From contig NZ_LZZW01000003.1 of assembly GCF_014170375.1 (NCBI RefSeq), positions 1 through 64,000 of the forward strand: DNA of 64,000 nt. Direction: 5' to 3'. The translations under genes were made by a program, and so were the position numbers. The notes below the pieces were generated by a model that worked only from the letters and a program-made list of their open reading frames with translations, ran no database searches and was not told the origin of the DNA. This DNA is from Variovorax sp. UMC13 (GTDB taxonomy: Bacteria; Pseudomonadota; Gammaproteobacteria; Burkholderiales; Burkholderiaceae_C). This document shows positions 34,918 to 44,357 of this stretch, piece after piece (the stretch's first letter is position 1; the number at the start of each line of letters is the position of its first letter).

Positions 34918-35824
34918 AGACCACCGAAGGCATCGCCGTGTCCGCCGTTGCACGGCCCCGTCCGCCGGTTCTGCCCGCAGCGGCACCTCGGCCCGGCGCG
35001 AAGCTCTGGCGCGGCTGGGCCGCGTGGCCGCTGTCGCTGAAGATCGGCACCGCGCTGCTGGCGCTGCAGCTCGCGGTCGCGCTGCTGGCCGGCTGGCTCT
35101 ACCCGGGCGACCCCTTCGACCTTGCGGGGCCGTCCTTCCTGCCACCGGGCGCCGACCCGCAGTTCCCGCTGGGCACCGACATCATGGGCCGCGACATCGC
35201 CGCCGGCCTGGTGCACGGTGCGCGCGTCTCGCTGCTGGTGGGCCTGTCGGCCACCGTCATCGCGACCGTGCTGGGCACCACGGTCGGCCTGCTGGCCGGC
35301 TACTTCGGCGGCTGGGTCGATCACCTGCTGATGCGCGTCACCGAGCTGTTCCAGGTGATCCCGCATTTCCTCTTCGCCATCATCCTGGTGGCGATCATGG
35401 GCTCGCAGCTGCCGTACATCGTGCTGGCCATCGGCGTCACGAGCTGGACGATGGTGGCACGGCTGGTGCGCGCCGAGACGCTGGCACTGCGCGAGCGTGA
35501 CTACGTGAAGATCTGCCAGGTGATGGGCGGCGGCCATGCGCGCGTGATCCTCACGCACATCCTGCCCAACGCCTTCGCGCCGGTGATCGTGGCGGCCTCG
35601 GTGCTGACCGCGCTGGCGGTGCTGACCGAAGCCGGCCTGGCCTTCCTGGGCATGAGCGACAGCAACCGCATCAGCTGGGGCGGCATGATCGGCGCCTCGC
35701 GCGAGGCGCTGCTCGACGCGCCCTACATGACCCTGATCCCCGGCGCGGCCATCGTACTGGCCGTGGCCGCGCTGAGCCTGATCGGCGACGGGCTGGCGCA
35801 GCACCAGCGGCGCGGAGGCGCGTC

Positions 35825-35828
<4 letters not shown>
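34914..35828 (+). CDS. ABC transporter permease (DppC type)
   Basis: The second permease, 304 residues, with a Pro-rich cytoplasmic N-terminus (1-40), TM1 at about 45-65, the OppC-type segment PLGTDIMGRDIAAGLVHGARVSLLVGL and the EAA loop RAETLALRERDYVKICQVMGGGHARVILTHILPNAFAPVIV. Translationally coupled at both ends: ATGA with the previous gene and GTGA with the next ATPase. Confidence 0.9.
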
Positions 35829-36825
<997 letters not shown>

Positions 36826-36829
<4 letters not shown>

Positions 36830-37578
36830 CGGCGCCGCTGCTGTCGGCGCACGATCTGCACGTGCGCTTCGAGGGCCGCAACGGCCGCGTCGATGCGGTG
36901 CGTGGCGTGTCGCTGCAGGTGCAGGCGGGCGAGGTGCTGGCCGTGGTCGGCGAGTCCGGCTCGGGCAAGTCGACGCTGGCGCGCGCGCTGATGGGCATGG
37001 TGCCGGTGCGGGAGGGCACGCTGGCGCTGGCCGGGGAGGGCGTGCCGCTCGCGGCGGCCGCGCGCTCGCTGGCGCAGCGGCGCCGCATCGGCATGGTGTT
37101 CCAGGACAGCGCGGCCGCCTTCGACCCGCGCTTCTCCATCGAACGCATCCTGCGCGAGCCGATCGCGCTGCTGGGCCGCGGGGCCGCCTCGGCCCCACCC
37201 GCCGAGCTGCTCGATGCCGTGGGCCTGCCGGCCAGCCTGCTGGCGCGGCGCCCGCACGAATTGTCGGGCGGGCAGCGCCAGCGCGTGGGCATCGCGCGTG
37301 CGCTGGCGGGCGCGCCGCAGCTGCTGATCTGCGACGAGGCGGTGTCGGCGCTCGACGTCTCGGTGCAGGCGCAGATCCTCAACCTGCTGGCGGACCTGCA
37401 GCAGTCGCGCGGGCTCGCGCTGCTGTTCATCACCCACGACCTCTCGGTGGTGTCGTACCTCGCCGATCGCATCGCCGTGATGTACCGCGGCGAACTGCTC
37501 GAGACCGGCGTGGCGGCCCAGGTGCTGGACCGGCCTTCGCACGACTACACGCGACGCCTGCTCGCGGCGGCCCTATGA
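36826..37578 (+). CDS. ABC transporter ATP-binding protein (DppF type)
   Basis: The second ATPase, 250 residues, with Walker A GESGSGKS, Q-loop VFQDSAAAFDPR, signature LSGGQRQRV, Walker B LLICDEAVSALD and His in FITHDLSVV. It lacks the C-terminal Cys extension of its partner. Its Walker B ends DEA rather than DEP, a variation common in DppF proteins. The ATG overlaps the previous TGA. It completes a full importer: binding protein, two permeases, two ATPases. Confidence 0.92.
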
Positions 37579-37630
37579 TTTTGTGCGGCCGCCCTTCGCG
37601 GCCCGCGCGCCGTTCCTTCAAGCCGAGCCC

Positions 37631-38227
37631 ATGACTTCCACGACTGCCACGACCCCTGCGACCACGCTGCTGGACCACATCATCGACACCGCGGGCGCGC
37701 TCTTCTACCGCGAAGGCACCAAGTCGGTCGGCGTCGACCGGATCATCCTCGAGGCCGGTGTCGCCAAGGCCACGATGTACCGCTACTTCTCCGGCAAGGA
37801 CGCGCTGGTGGCGGCCTGCCTGCAGCGCCGCCACGACCGGGTGATGGAGGCGTTGCGCAAGGGGCTGGAGAAGGGCCCGGCCGACGGCGTGGCGCAGGCG
37901 CTGTCGGTGTTCGAGCTGCTGCACGTGAAGGGCGGCTCGCCCGACTTCCGTGGCTGTGCCTTCATGCTGGCGGTGGCGGAGAACGAGACCTCGGAAGAAG
38001 TCCGCGCCATCGCACGCGGCCACAAGGACGCGGTGCTGGCGATGTTCGAGGCCCTGCTGCCCGCCGCCTGGCCGCAGCGCGCGACGCTGGCCGCGCAGCT
38101 CAACCTGCTCTACGACGGCGCGATGGCGCAGATCCTGATCCAGCGCGACGCCGGCGCGGCCCTGCTGGCGCGCGACTGCGCGGCGGTGCTGCTGGCCGCG
38201 GCCGCGAACGGCGCCCGGGCGCGCTGA
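37631..38227 (+). CDS. TetR/AcrR-family regulator
   Basis: A 198-residue regulator beginning MTSTTATTPATTLLDHI. The TetR helix-turn-helix (about 12-60) contains GALFYREGTKSVGVDRIILEAGVAKATMYRYFSGKDALVAACL. The all-helical ligand domain follows, with a TetR_C-like FRGCAFMLAVAE segment; its Cys could sense electrophiles or thiols, as in NemR, but that is inference. Located 52 bases after the last ABC gene and in the same direction, so it is part of the operon it probably represses through the dyad at 29844. Confidence 0.85.
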   Translation: MTSTTATTPATTLLDHIIDTAGALFYREGTKSVGVDRIILEAGVAKATMYRYFSGKDALVAACLQRRHDRVMEALRKGLEKGPADGVAQALSVFELLHVKGGSPDFRGCAFMLAVAENETSEEVRAIARGHKDAVLAMFEALLPAAWPQRATLAAQLNLLYDGAMAQILIQRDAGAALLARDCAAVLLAAAANGARAR

Positions 38228-38253
38228 AACATCGACTTTCCAGAAGAATCCCC

Positions 38254-38868
38254 ATGACCACCTCCTCTTCAACCCCCAACATCGCACCGCTGCGCGACTT
38301 CGTGGTCGCCTTCGGCCACCTGCTCGACACCGGCCCCGACGAGGCGCGCATCCTGCAGGAAGGCGGCGCGCTGCTGCGCACGCTGGTGTCGCGCGACGAC
38401 TGGCTGCCCGAGGCCTTCGCGCAGCCGCATCCGGTGCACTACCAGCAACTGCTGCTGCATGCCGACTCGACCGAGCGCTTCTCGGTCGTGAGCTTCGTCT
38501 GGGGGCCGGGCCAGGCCACGCCGGTGCACGACCACACGGTCTGGGGCCTGATCGGCATGCTGCGCGGCGCCGAGCAAAGCCAGGGCTATGCCGAGCGCGA
38601 GGGCCGCTGGGTGGCGCAGGGCGAGCCGGTCCGGCTGGTGCCGGGCGATGTCGAGGCGGTGTCGCCGCGCATCGGCGACGTGCACCGCGTGCGCAACGTG
38701 TATGACGACCGGGTGTCGGTCAGCATCCATGTCTATGGCGCCAACATCGGCGGCGTGCGGCGCCACACCTACCCGGCCGAGGGCGGGCGCAAGCCCTTCG
38801 TCTCGGGCTACTCGAACACCGTGCTGCCGAACCTGTGGGACCGCTCGGCCGAAGTCCGCGCGAGCTGA
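38254..38868 (+). CDS. cysteine dioxygenase-like cupin (thiol dioxygenase family)
   Basis: A 204-residue double-stranded beta-helix protein. The metal-binding motif is PVHDHTVWGLIGMLRG (His-x-His) with a third His in GDVHRVRN. The Ser-x-His-x-Tyr element SIHVYGANIG, part of the active site in cysteine and 3-mercaptopropionate dioxygenases, is present. It is therefore likely an iron thiol dioxygenase; whether it acts on cysteine, 3-mercaptopropionate, mercaptosuccinate or another thiol cannot be told. Variovorax is known for such enzymes. It ends the operon, 26 bases after the TetR gene, and is convergent with the LysR gene (one base between the stops). Confidence 0.82.
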   Translation: MTTSSSTPNIAPLRDFVVAFGHLLDTGPDEARILQEGGALLRTLVSRDDWLPEAFAQPHPVHYQQLLLHADSTERFSVVSFVWGPGQATPVHDHTVWGLIGMLRGAEQSQGYAEREGRWVAQGEPVRLVPGDVEAVSPRIGDVHRVRNVYDDRVSVSIHVYGANIGGVRRHTYPAEGGRKPFVSGYSNTVLPNLWDRSAEVRAS

Positions 38869-38869
38869 G

Positions 38870-39784
38870 TCAGCGCTCCCAGGGCGCGAGCGGCACGAAG
38901 CGCGCCAGCAGGTGGTCGACCACCACGCGCTGCCGCGCCGCCAGCGCCCCCTGGTGCGGCCAGATCACGTGGATCGGCAGGGCCGAGGCGGCCGAGGCCT
39001 GCTGCGGCAGCACCTCTTCCAGCGTGCCGTCGGCCAGCTGCGCGGCCACCAGCCAGCGCGGCAGCCGGGCCAGGCCGAAGCCAGCGATGGCCGCATCGCG
39101 CAGCGCCATCGCATCGCGCAGCGTGAGCCGCACGCCCAGCGCGAAGGCCTGCAGTTCGCCCTGCGCATCCGCCAGTAGCCAGCGGCTGTCGCGGCCTTCG
39201 ACCAGGCAGTCGTGCGCCGCCAGCTCGGCGGGGTCGGCCGGCCGGCCCCGCGCCGCGAGGTAGGCCGGGGCGGCGCAGATCACGGTGCGCTGCACGCCCA
39301 GCGGGCGCGCCACCAGGTTCGGGCTGTCGGGCAGCGCGCCGATGCGCACCGCCAGGTCGACCTGCCCGCCGGCCAGGTCGCCGAAGCGGTTGAGGAAGGC
39401 GATGTCCAGGTGCAGCGCCGGATGTTCGCGCGCCAGCTCGAGCAGCGCGGGCGCGATCCATTGCCGCCCGAACAGCACCGGCACTTCGATGCGCAGCGTG
39501 CCCGCCACCGCGCCCTGCTTCTGCCGCAGCTCGGACTCGCCCTGCGCCAGCGTCGCGAGCGCGCGCAGGCAGTGCCGGTGGAAGGCGCGGCCGTCCTCGG
39601 TGAGCGCGAGCCGGCGCGTGCTCCGGTGCAGCAGGCGCACGCCCAACTGCACCTCCAGCCGCGCGACCGCCTTGCTCACGGCCGAGCGCGACAGCGCCAG
39701 CCGCTCGCTGGCCAGCGTGAAGCTGCCGGCCTGGGCGGTCTCGACGAAGGCCCGGATGCCGGTGAGTTGGTCGATGGAGATCAT
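38870..39784 (-). CDS. LysR-family regulator (divergent to SDR)
   Basis: A 304-residue LTTR. The N-terminal helix-turn-helix (about 5-64) contains FVETAQAGSFTLASERLALSRSAVSKAVARLEVQLGVRLLHRSTRRLALTEDG. The effector domain (about 90-295) is of the CrgA type. It is transcribed away from the SDR gene across a 119-base gap that holds an ATTGG-N13-CCAAT dyad (39800-39822), so the SDR is its likely target, as in many LysR/SDR pairs. Confidence 0.9.
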   Translation of the reverse strand: MISIDQLTGIRAFVETAQAGSFTLASERLALSRSAVSKAVARLEVQLGVRLLHRSTRRLALTEDGRAFHRHCLRALATLAQGESELRQKQGAVAGTLRIEVPVLFGRQWIAPALLELAREHPALHLDIAFLNRFGDLAGGQVDLAVRIGALPDSPNLVARPLGVQRTVICAAPAYLAARGRPADPAELAAHDCLVEGRDSRWLLADAQGELQAFALGVRLTLRDAMALRDAAIAGFGLARLPRWLVAAQLADGTLEEVLPQQASAASALPIHVIWPHQGALAARQRVVVDHLLARFVPLAPWER

Positions 39785-39799
39785 GGAAAGAGGAGGGCG

Positions 39800-39822
39800 A
39801 TTGGTGCCTCGGCGTCGCCAAT
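39800..39822. promoter_or_regulatory. dyad in the LysR/SDR intergenic region
   Basis: ATTGG and CCAAT flank 13 bases between the divergent LysR and SDR genes. It has the general symmetry of a LysR site, though the spacing is longer than usual. A weak candidate. Confidence 0.35.
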
Positions 39823-39903
39823 GGCGTGCCGATTTTGCGCTCGACCCATGGCCGGGCGCGCGCGAGCATCCAGGCTCCCCATCAGCGCAAGGAGAGCGAA
39901 TCC

Positions 39904-40611
39904 ATGAAAGACAAGACGGTGGCCATCGTCGGCGGCAGCTCGGGCATCGGCCTGGGCGTGGCGAAACAGGTGGTGGCCGCGGGCGGCCGGGTGTTCATCG
40001 GCGGGCGCGACGCGCAGCGGCTCGAACGCGCGCTCGCGCAACTCGGGCCCGCCGCCGACGGTCACTCGGTCGACAGCGCCGACGACGCCTCGGTCGCCGC
40101 CTTCTTCGCCGCCGCGCCGGCCATCGACCACCTGTTTACGCCCGGCGCTTCCTATGCGCTGGGCCGCTTCATGGAGCTGGACGAGGCCACCGCCCGCAGC
40201 CCGATGGACCACAAGTTCTGGGGCCAGTACCGGGTGGTGCGGCATGCCTTGCCCAAGCTGGACGCGCAGGGCTCGGTGGTGCTGATGGCGGGCGCGCTGG
40301 GCGCGCGCGTCGGCCTCACCGGCGCGGCCTATGCCGCGTGCAACTGCGCGATCGAGGGGCTGGGCCGGGCGCTGGCGCGCGAGCTGGCGCCGCGGCGTTT
40401 CAACACCGTGTCGCCCGGCACCATCGACAGCGAACTCTGGCGCGAGCGGCCGGCGGCCTTGCGCGAGGCGGCTTTCGAGAGCTTCGCCCAGGGCGCCCCG
40501 CTGGGCCGGGTCGGCACGGTGGAGGAGGTGGTGGACGCGGTGCTGTTCCTCATGGGCAACCGCTTCATGACCGGCTCGACGCTGTATGTGGACGGCGGTT
40601 ACGTGACCTGA
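39904..40611 (+). CDS. atypical short-chain dehydrogenase/reductase-like protein
   Basis: A 235-residue SDR fold. The nucleotide motif VGGSSGIGLGVAKQ (TGxxxGIG class) is at about 9-22, and the closing GRVGTVEEVVDAVLFLMGNRFMTGSTLYVDGG is typical. The catalytic tetrad is altered: Tyr143 is followed four positions later by Asn147 (YAACN) instead of Lys, and the usual catalytic Ser is replaced in the VVLMAGALGA strand. Members of this subgroup may bind NAD(P) without classical dehydrogenase activity. AAGGAGAG precedes the ATG. It is divergent from a LysR regulator. Confidence 0.82.
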   Translation: MKDKTVAIVGGSSGIGLGVAKQVVAAGGRVFIGGRDAQRLERALAQLGPAADGHSVDSADDASVAAFFAAAPAIDHLFTPGASYALGRFMELDEATARSPMDHKFWGQYRVVRHALPKLDAQGSVVLMAGALGARVGLTGAAYAACNCAIEGLGRALARELAPRRFNTVSPGTIDSELWRERPAALREAAFESFAQGAPLGRVGTVEEVVDAVLFLMGNRFMTGSTLYVDGGYVT

Positions 40612-40641
40612 GGTCACGGCGGTTCAAGGCTGCTTACCAGC

Positions 40642-40671
40642 GGCGCCTGAAGACTTTCTGAAGCAGGCGCC
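40642..40671. other. hairpin after the SDR gene
   Basis: GGCGCCTG (40642-40649) and CAGGCGCC (40664-40671) form a perfect eight-base stem around 14 bases, 30 bases after the SDR stop. No T-run follows, so it is at most a Rho-aided 3' end. Confidence 0.4.
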
Positions 40672-40802
40672 CGGCGCTTGGCGGATACTGCGCGGTGTTT
40701 CCGGACCCAGGCGACGCCGATCGCCCCTGCCTGCACCGCGGTGTGCCGACGGCCGTTTCCGGACTGAACGAAAATACCGCCTCGTATCTCTGGAGTCTTG
40801 CC

Positions 40803-41699
40803 GTGAAGTGGATCGTCCTCGCCATCTTTGTGCTCAGCGCACTCTATGTCCATTTCCGGGGGCAGGTCCGGCATCGCTTCCTGCGCCAGCTGTCCGACCA
40901 CTCAAGCTTCCTGGCGCCGCTCAACGTGTTCATGTACATGTTCTCCAAGGTGCCGAGCACGCCCTACCTGTCGCCGGCGGAGTTTCCGGAGATGCGGGTG
41001 CTCGAGCAGAACTGGGAAGTGATCCGTGAAGAGGCGCTGGCGATGCGCAACGGCGGCAGCATCAAGGCCTCGAGCCAGTTCAACGACGTGGGCTTCAACT
41101 CCTTCTTCAAGAGCGGCTGGAAGCGCTTCTACCTCAAGTGGTACGACGAGGCGCATCCCTCGGCCGCGGTGCTGTGTCCGCGCACGACCGAGCTGCTCAA
41201 GGGCCTGGGCACGGTCAAGGCCGCGATGTTCGCCGAGCTGCCGCCCGGCAGCCGGCTGGTGCGCCACCGCGACCCCTTCGCCGGTTCGCTGCGCTACCAC
41301 CTGGGCCTGTGGACGCCCGGCGTCGAGGGCTGCTACATCGACGTCGACGGCCAGCGCTACCACTGGCGCGACGGCGAGGCCGTGGTCTTCGACGAGACCT
41401 ACATCCACTACGCCGAGAACACCACCGACCACGACCGCGTGATCCTGTTCTGCGACATCGAGCGGCCGATGAAGTACCGCTGGGCCATGGCGGTGAACCG
41501 CTGGTTCGCGAAGAATGTGCTGGCCGCCGCCAGCTCGCCCAACGACGCGGGCGACAAGACCGGCGGCATCAACCGCGCCTTCAAGTACATCTACCAGGTG
41601 CGGGTGATCGGCAAGCGCCTCAAGGCCTGGGACCGCCGCGCCTACTACCTGGTGAAGTGGGCGATCTTCGGCGGTTTGGCGCTCTGGATCTTCTACTGA
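40803..41699 (+). CDS. lpxO: LpxO-type lipid A / aspartyl-asparaginyl beta-hydroxylase
   Basis: An Fe(II)/2-oxoglutarate dioxygenase that 2-hydroxylates a secondary acyl chain of lipid A. It has 298 residues from GTG 40803, seven bases after GGAG. The N-terminal membrane anchor is WIVLAIFVLSALYVHF (about 3-18). The beta-hydroxylase domain runs about 80-245 with the iron ligands in LVRHRDPFAGSLRYHLGL and FDETYIHYAENTTDHDRVILFCDIERP. A second hydrophobic segment closes the protein (YYLVKWAIFGGLALWIFY). The upstream in-frame codons lack a ribosome-binding site. A small unknown gene follows by six bases. Confidence 0.88.
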   Translation: MKWIVLAIFVLSALYVHFRGQVRHRFLRQLSDHSSFLAPLNVFMYMFSKVPSTPYLSPAEFPEMRVLEQNWEVIREEALAMRNGGSIKASSQFNDVGFNSFFKSGWKRFYLKWYDEAHPSAAVLCPRTTELLKGLGTVKAAMFAELPPGSRLVRHRDPFAGSLRYHLGLWTPGVEGCYIDVDGQRYHWRDGEAVVFDETYIHYAENTTDHDRVILFCDIERPMKYRWAMAVNRWFAKNVLAAASSPNDAGDKTGGINRAFKYIYQVRVIGKRLKAWDRRAYYLVKWAIFGGLALWIFY

Positions 41700-41704
41700 G
41701 ATCG

Positions 41705-41935
41705 ATGGCCAGCTACCGCTTCGATGTGTTCGGCCGCCGCCTGGCCATCGAACGCGTGGGCGAGCGCTGGCACTGCTACCTCGTGGGCAACGAGGGCAAG
41801 CGGCGCCGCCTCGAACTCGCGGTGCCGTCCGAAGTCACGCGCGAGGAACTCGCGCAGTACCTCTACGACGTCTACCACGAGGATGCGACGCCCACCAACG
41901 GCGACGTGGTGGAAATCCTGCCCGACCGGGCCTGA
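41705..41935 (+). CDS. small conserved-looking protein of unknown function
   Basis: A 76-residue protein starting MASYRFDVFGRRLAIERV. It is predicted as antiparallel strands (YRFDVFGRRLAIERV, WHCYLVG, RRRLELAVP) followed by one helix (TREELAQYLYDVYHED) and an acidic tail. No signal or membrane segment. Starting six bases after lpxO, it is probably co-transcribed with it. I do not recognise a named function. Confidence 0.6.
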   Translation: MASYRFDVFGRRLAIERVGERWHCYLVGNEGKRRRLELAVPSEVTREELAQYLYDVYHEDATPTNGDVVEILPDRA

Positions 41936-41936
41936 G

Positions 41937-42356
41937 CTACAACCCCAGCCGCGTCAGCGACCAGGCCACGCCGCCCAGTTGCACCACGTTGAGCATCATC
42001 CCGGCGATGTGCAGCCGCCGGAAGCGCAGGGCCGAGGCCTGCACCTGCGGGATCGTCTCGCGCAGCCGGTCCATGCGCGGGATGATGATCCAGCGGCGCA
42101 GCGCGAAGGCCAGCGCGGCGATCGCGGCCATGCCCAGCGCGAAGAAGAGCCGGCCGGTCCAGCCGTAGCACAGCGCCGCGGCGCCGGCAGTCAGCATCAC
42201 CGCCAGGTAATAGACGTTGAACAGTCCGCGGATGAAGCGCGAATCCAGCGGCGTGTCGTGCGCAAGGATCAGCAGGGGCAGCGAGCCCATCATGAAGAAG
42301 CCCATCCAGACCAGCAGGACGACGGTGGCGATGAGCGAACTGACGATGGGCAGCAT
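41937..42356 (-). CDS. four-helix integral membrane protein of unknown function
   Basis: A 139-residue protein with four likely helices: MLPIVSSLIATVVLLVWMGFFMM (about 2-22), LFNVYYLAVMLTAGAAALCYGW (about 48-68), FFALGMAAIAALAFALRRWII (about 75-93) and a weaker C-terminal one (LHIAGMMLNVVQLGGVAWSL). A basic cytoplasmic loop lies between helices 3 and 4. The upstream ATG at 42383 gives no better start; 42356 begins at the first helix. Convergent with the 76-residue gene. The function is not known to me. Confidence 0.65.
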   Translation of the reverse strand: MLPIVSSLIATVVLLVWMGFFMMGSLPLLILAHDTPLDSRFIRGLFNVYYLAVMLTAGAAALCYGWTGRLFFALGMAAIAALAFALRRWIIIPRMDRLRETIPQVQASALRFRRLHIAGMMLNVVQLGGVAWSLTRLGL

Positions 42357-42410
42357 GGGAACCCCTCCGCAGCGCCGGAGCATACGCCTGCGGATCGGTT
42401 CTTGTCTCGC

Positions 42411-42998
42411 CTAGGTCGGATGCAGCTGGACGGCCACGATGCAGCCGGCCGCGCCGAGGCGTACGACCTGCATCGCTTCCTGCGGACAGGCCTGCAGCAA
42501 GCCCTGTTCGGCATCGAGCGTCCGCATGCCCGAGCGCGTGGCGACCTGAAAACGCCCCTGCAGCACCAGCAGGCACAACGGCGCGGCATCCGACGGCATC
42601 ACGAAGAAGCCTTCGCGATGCACGCTCACCTCGGCGCGCGCGTTCGCACGCCGCGCCATCACGTTGAAGAAGCGCGCCGGGCCTTGCGCCAGCCGGGCGC
42701 CGAAGGCCGTTTCACCCGCGAAGGCATGCAACTCGCCCACGGTCGTCCATGACAGGACCTGGGTGTCGGCGCTCAGCGTGACCGCGCCGTCGACCAGCAC
42801 CGCGCTGCGGTCGACGCCGGCGAAGCTGGAGAAGGCGCCATCGCCGGCGATGGTGGCGACGCTGAGCCGCCAGTCCCAGCCATCGGGGCCCGCCGCGGCC
42901 GCGCTGTCGCCGAAGCGGCCCTGGCCGATCTCGCGCGTCTCGCCGCCGCCGTTGCGCCAGGGCGTGACCGGCAGGCGGTCGAGCGCGAAGCGGCCCAT
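42411..42998 (-). CDS. hutD: HutD-family cupin
   Basis: A 195-residue bicupin of the HutD/Ves family. MGRFALDRLPVTPWRNGGGETREI is the family's N-terminal signature (PWxNGGGxTREI). WDWRLSVATIAGDGAFSSFAGVDR follows, then a central strand set with FNVMARR. HutD accompanies histidine-utilisation genes and probably limits or senses a pathway intermediate; no enzymatic role is established. It follows the FAD oxidoreductase gene by three bases on the minus strand. No hutH, hutU or hutI is in the window. Confidence 0.85.
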   Translation of the reverse strand: MGRFALDRLPVTPWRNGGGETREIGQGRFGDSAAAAGPDGWDWRLSVATIAGDGAFSSFAGVDRSAVLVDGAVTLSADTQVLSWTTVGELHAFAGETAFGARLAQGPARFFNVMARRANARAEVSVHREGFFVMPSDAAPLCLLVLQGRFQVATRSGMRTLDAEQGLLQACPQEAMQVVRLGAAGCIVAVQLHPT

Positions 42999-43001
42999 GG
43001 C

Positions 43002-44186
43002 TCAGGACACCGCGCCCAGGCCGTACTTGCCGGTGAGCAGGCCGCCGGTGCGGAAGCGCTCGAGCGCATAGGGCTCGATGTCGACCTCGGTCTTCAGGCC
43101 CAGGGCCGATTGCGCGAGCACCAGGCCCACGGCCGGCGACAGCTTGAAGCCGTGGCCCGAGAAGCCGTAGCCGACCACCAGGCCCGGCAGCTCCGGCAGC
43201 CGTCCCAGCACCGGGTTCCAGTCGGGCGTGACGTCGTACACGCCGGTCCACGACGAGGCGACGCCGGCCGTCTCGAAGCTGGGGAAGCGCTCGGCCACCT
43301 GTTCGCCGACCTCGACCATGTAGTCCATGCTGATGTCGCCCTGCTCGTTGTCGGGCGCCGCCAGCGTCTCGCCGACGATGCCTTCGCTGACCAGCATCTG
43401 GTTGCCGCCGTAGCTGCGGCAGTACAGCATGCCCGGCGAGCCGAGGTCCTTGTAGACCGGCATCTTGAAGGTGTAGGCCTCGGGGCCTTCGAGGGCCAGC
43501 ACGGCATGGCGCTCGGCCTTCACTGGACTCTTGATGCCGGTCCAGCGCTCGATGTCGGTGGACCAGATGTTCTGCACGCTGACCACGGTCGGCGCGTCGA
43601 AGCGGCCTTCCGAGGTCTGGACGCCGGCCACGCGGCCGTTCTCGACGATCAGCTGGTGGACCTCCACGCCTTCCTTGATCTTCACGCCCAGCCGGCGCGC
43701 CGTGCGGGCGAAGCTGGTCGCCACCAGGTAGGCATCGGCGAAGCCGGCCTCGGGCTCGAAGCCGATCAGGGCAGCATCGTCGAAGCGGGCGATCGGCAGC
43801 AGGCTCGCGGCCTGCTGCGCGTCCAGCAGGTCGACCTGGATGCCCTGGGCGCGTTGGGCTTCCAGCGCGGCGCGCAGGGGCGAGAGCTTGGCGCCTTCGG
43901 GCGCGGCGATCAGGTAGCCCGACTTCACCAGGCCGGCCGAGGCTTCCTCGTCCTGCAGGTAGTTGGAGAAATCGTTGAAGATGCGCCACGAGGCCTGGGC
44001 CAGCCGCACGTTCTCGATCACCGAGTAGTGCGTGCGCAGGATGCCGCTGGATTGCGAGGTCGTTCCGGCGCCGATCTGCGTGCGGTCCAGCACCAGCACG
44101 TTGGTGCAGCCGAGGCGGGCGAGGTGATAGGCGACCGAGGTGCCGATCACACCCGCGCCGATCACGATCGCGTCATAGCTTTTCAT
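43002..44186 (-). CDS. FAD-dependent oxidoreductase (DAO family, sarcosine oxidase beta-like)
   Basis: A 394-residue flavoprotein of the D-amino-acid-oxidase-like superfamily. The N-terminal dinucleotide motif is AIVIGAGVIGTSVAYHLARLG (about 6-26). QSSGILRTHYS is near the flavin, and the C-terminal GLVVGYGFSGHGFKLSPAVGLVLAQ is characteristic of sarcosine/dimethylglycine and D-amino acid oxidases. Substrate likely a secondary or D-amino acid. It is divergent from hutG across 171 bases containing a LysR-type dyad, and co-directional with hutD. Confidence 0.88.
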   Translation of the reverse strand: MKSYDAIVIGAGVIGTSVAYHLARLGCTNVLVLDRTQIGAGTTSQSSGILRTHYSVIENVRLAQASWRIFNDFSNYLQDEEASAGLVKSGYLIAAPEGAKLSPLRAALEAQRAQGIQVDLLDAQQAASLLPIARFDDAALIGFEPEAGFADAYLVATSFARTARRLGVKIKEGVEVHQLIVENGRVAGVQTSEGRFDAPTVVSVQNIWSTDIERWTGIKSPVKAERHAVLALEGPEAYTFKMPVYKDLGSPGMLYCRSYGGNQMLVSEGIVGETLAAPDNEQGDISMDYMVEVGEQVAERFPSFETAGVASSWTGVYDVTPDWNPVLGRLPELPGLVVGYGFSGHGFKLSPAVGLVLAQSALGLKTEVDIEPYALERFRTGGLLTGKYGLGAVS

Positions 44187-44265
44187 TCCACAGTCCTGAC
44201 TAGGTAAAAACGGATGGGCACAAGCCTAAGAGCCGCCCCTTCGTTGCCGCTGGACATTCCGGAAA

Positions 44266-44282
44266 CTGATTTTCAGCATCAG
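44266..44282. promoter_or_regulatory. LysR-type operator in the hutG / FAD oxidase gap
   Basis: CTGAT-TTTCAGC-ATCAG has the 5-7-5 symmetry and overall length typical of LysR boxes. It is preceded by the palindrome TTCCGGAA (44257-44264). It sits between the divergent FAD oxidoreductase (start 44186) and hutG (start 44358), and a LysR gene follows hutG at 45208. Confidence 0.65.
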
Positions 44283-44357
44283 CGCCGCTTGAGCTATGGC
44301 AGCAGCCCCGCGCGCGGGCCAGCATGGGCCACCGCCGATCGCATCACTTTCCTCCCC

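Noticed and set aside
40614..40901. 95-codon minus-strand frame before lpxO
   Set aside because: It overlaps the start of lpxO and has no ribosome-binding site or motif.
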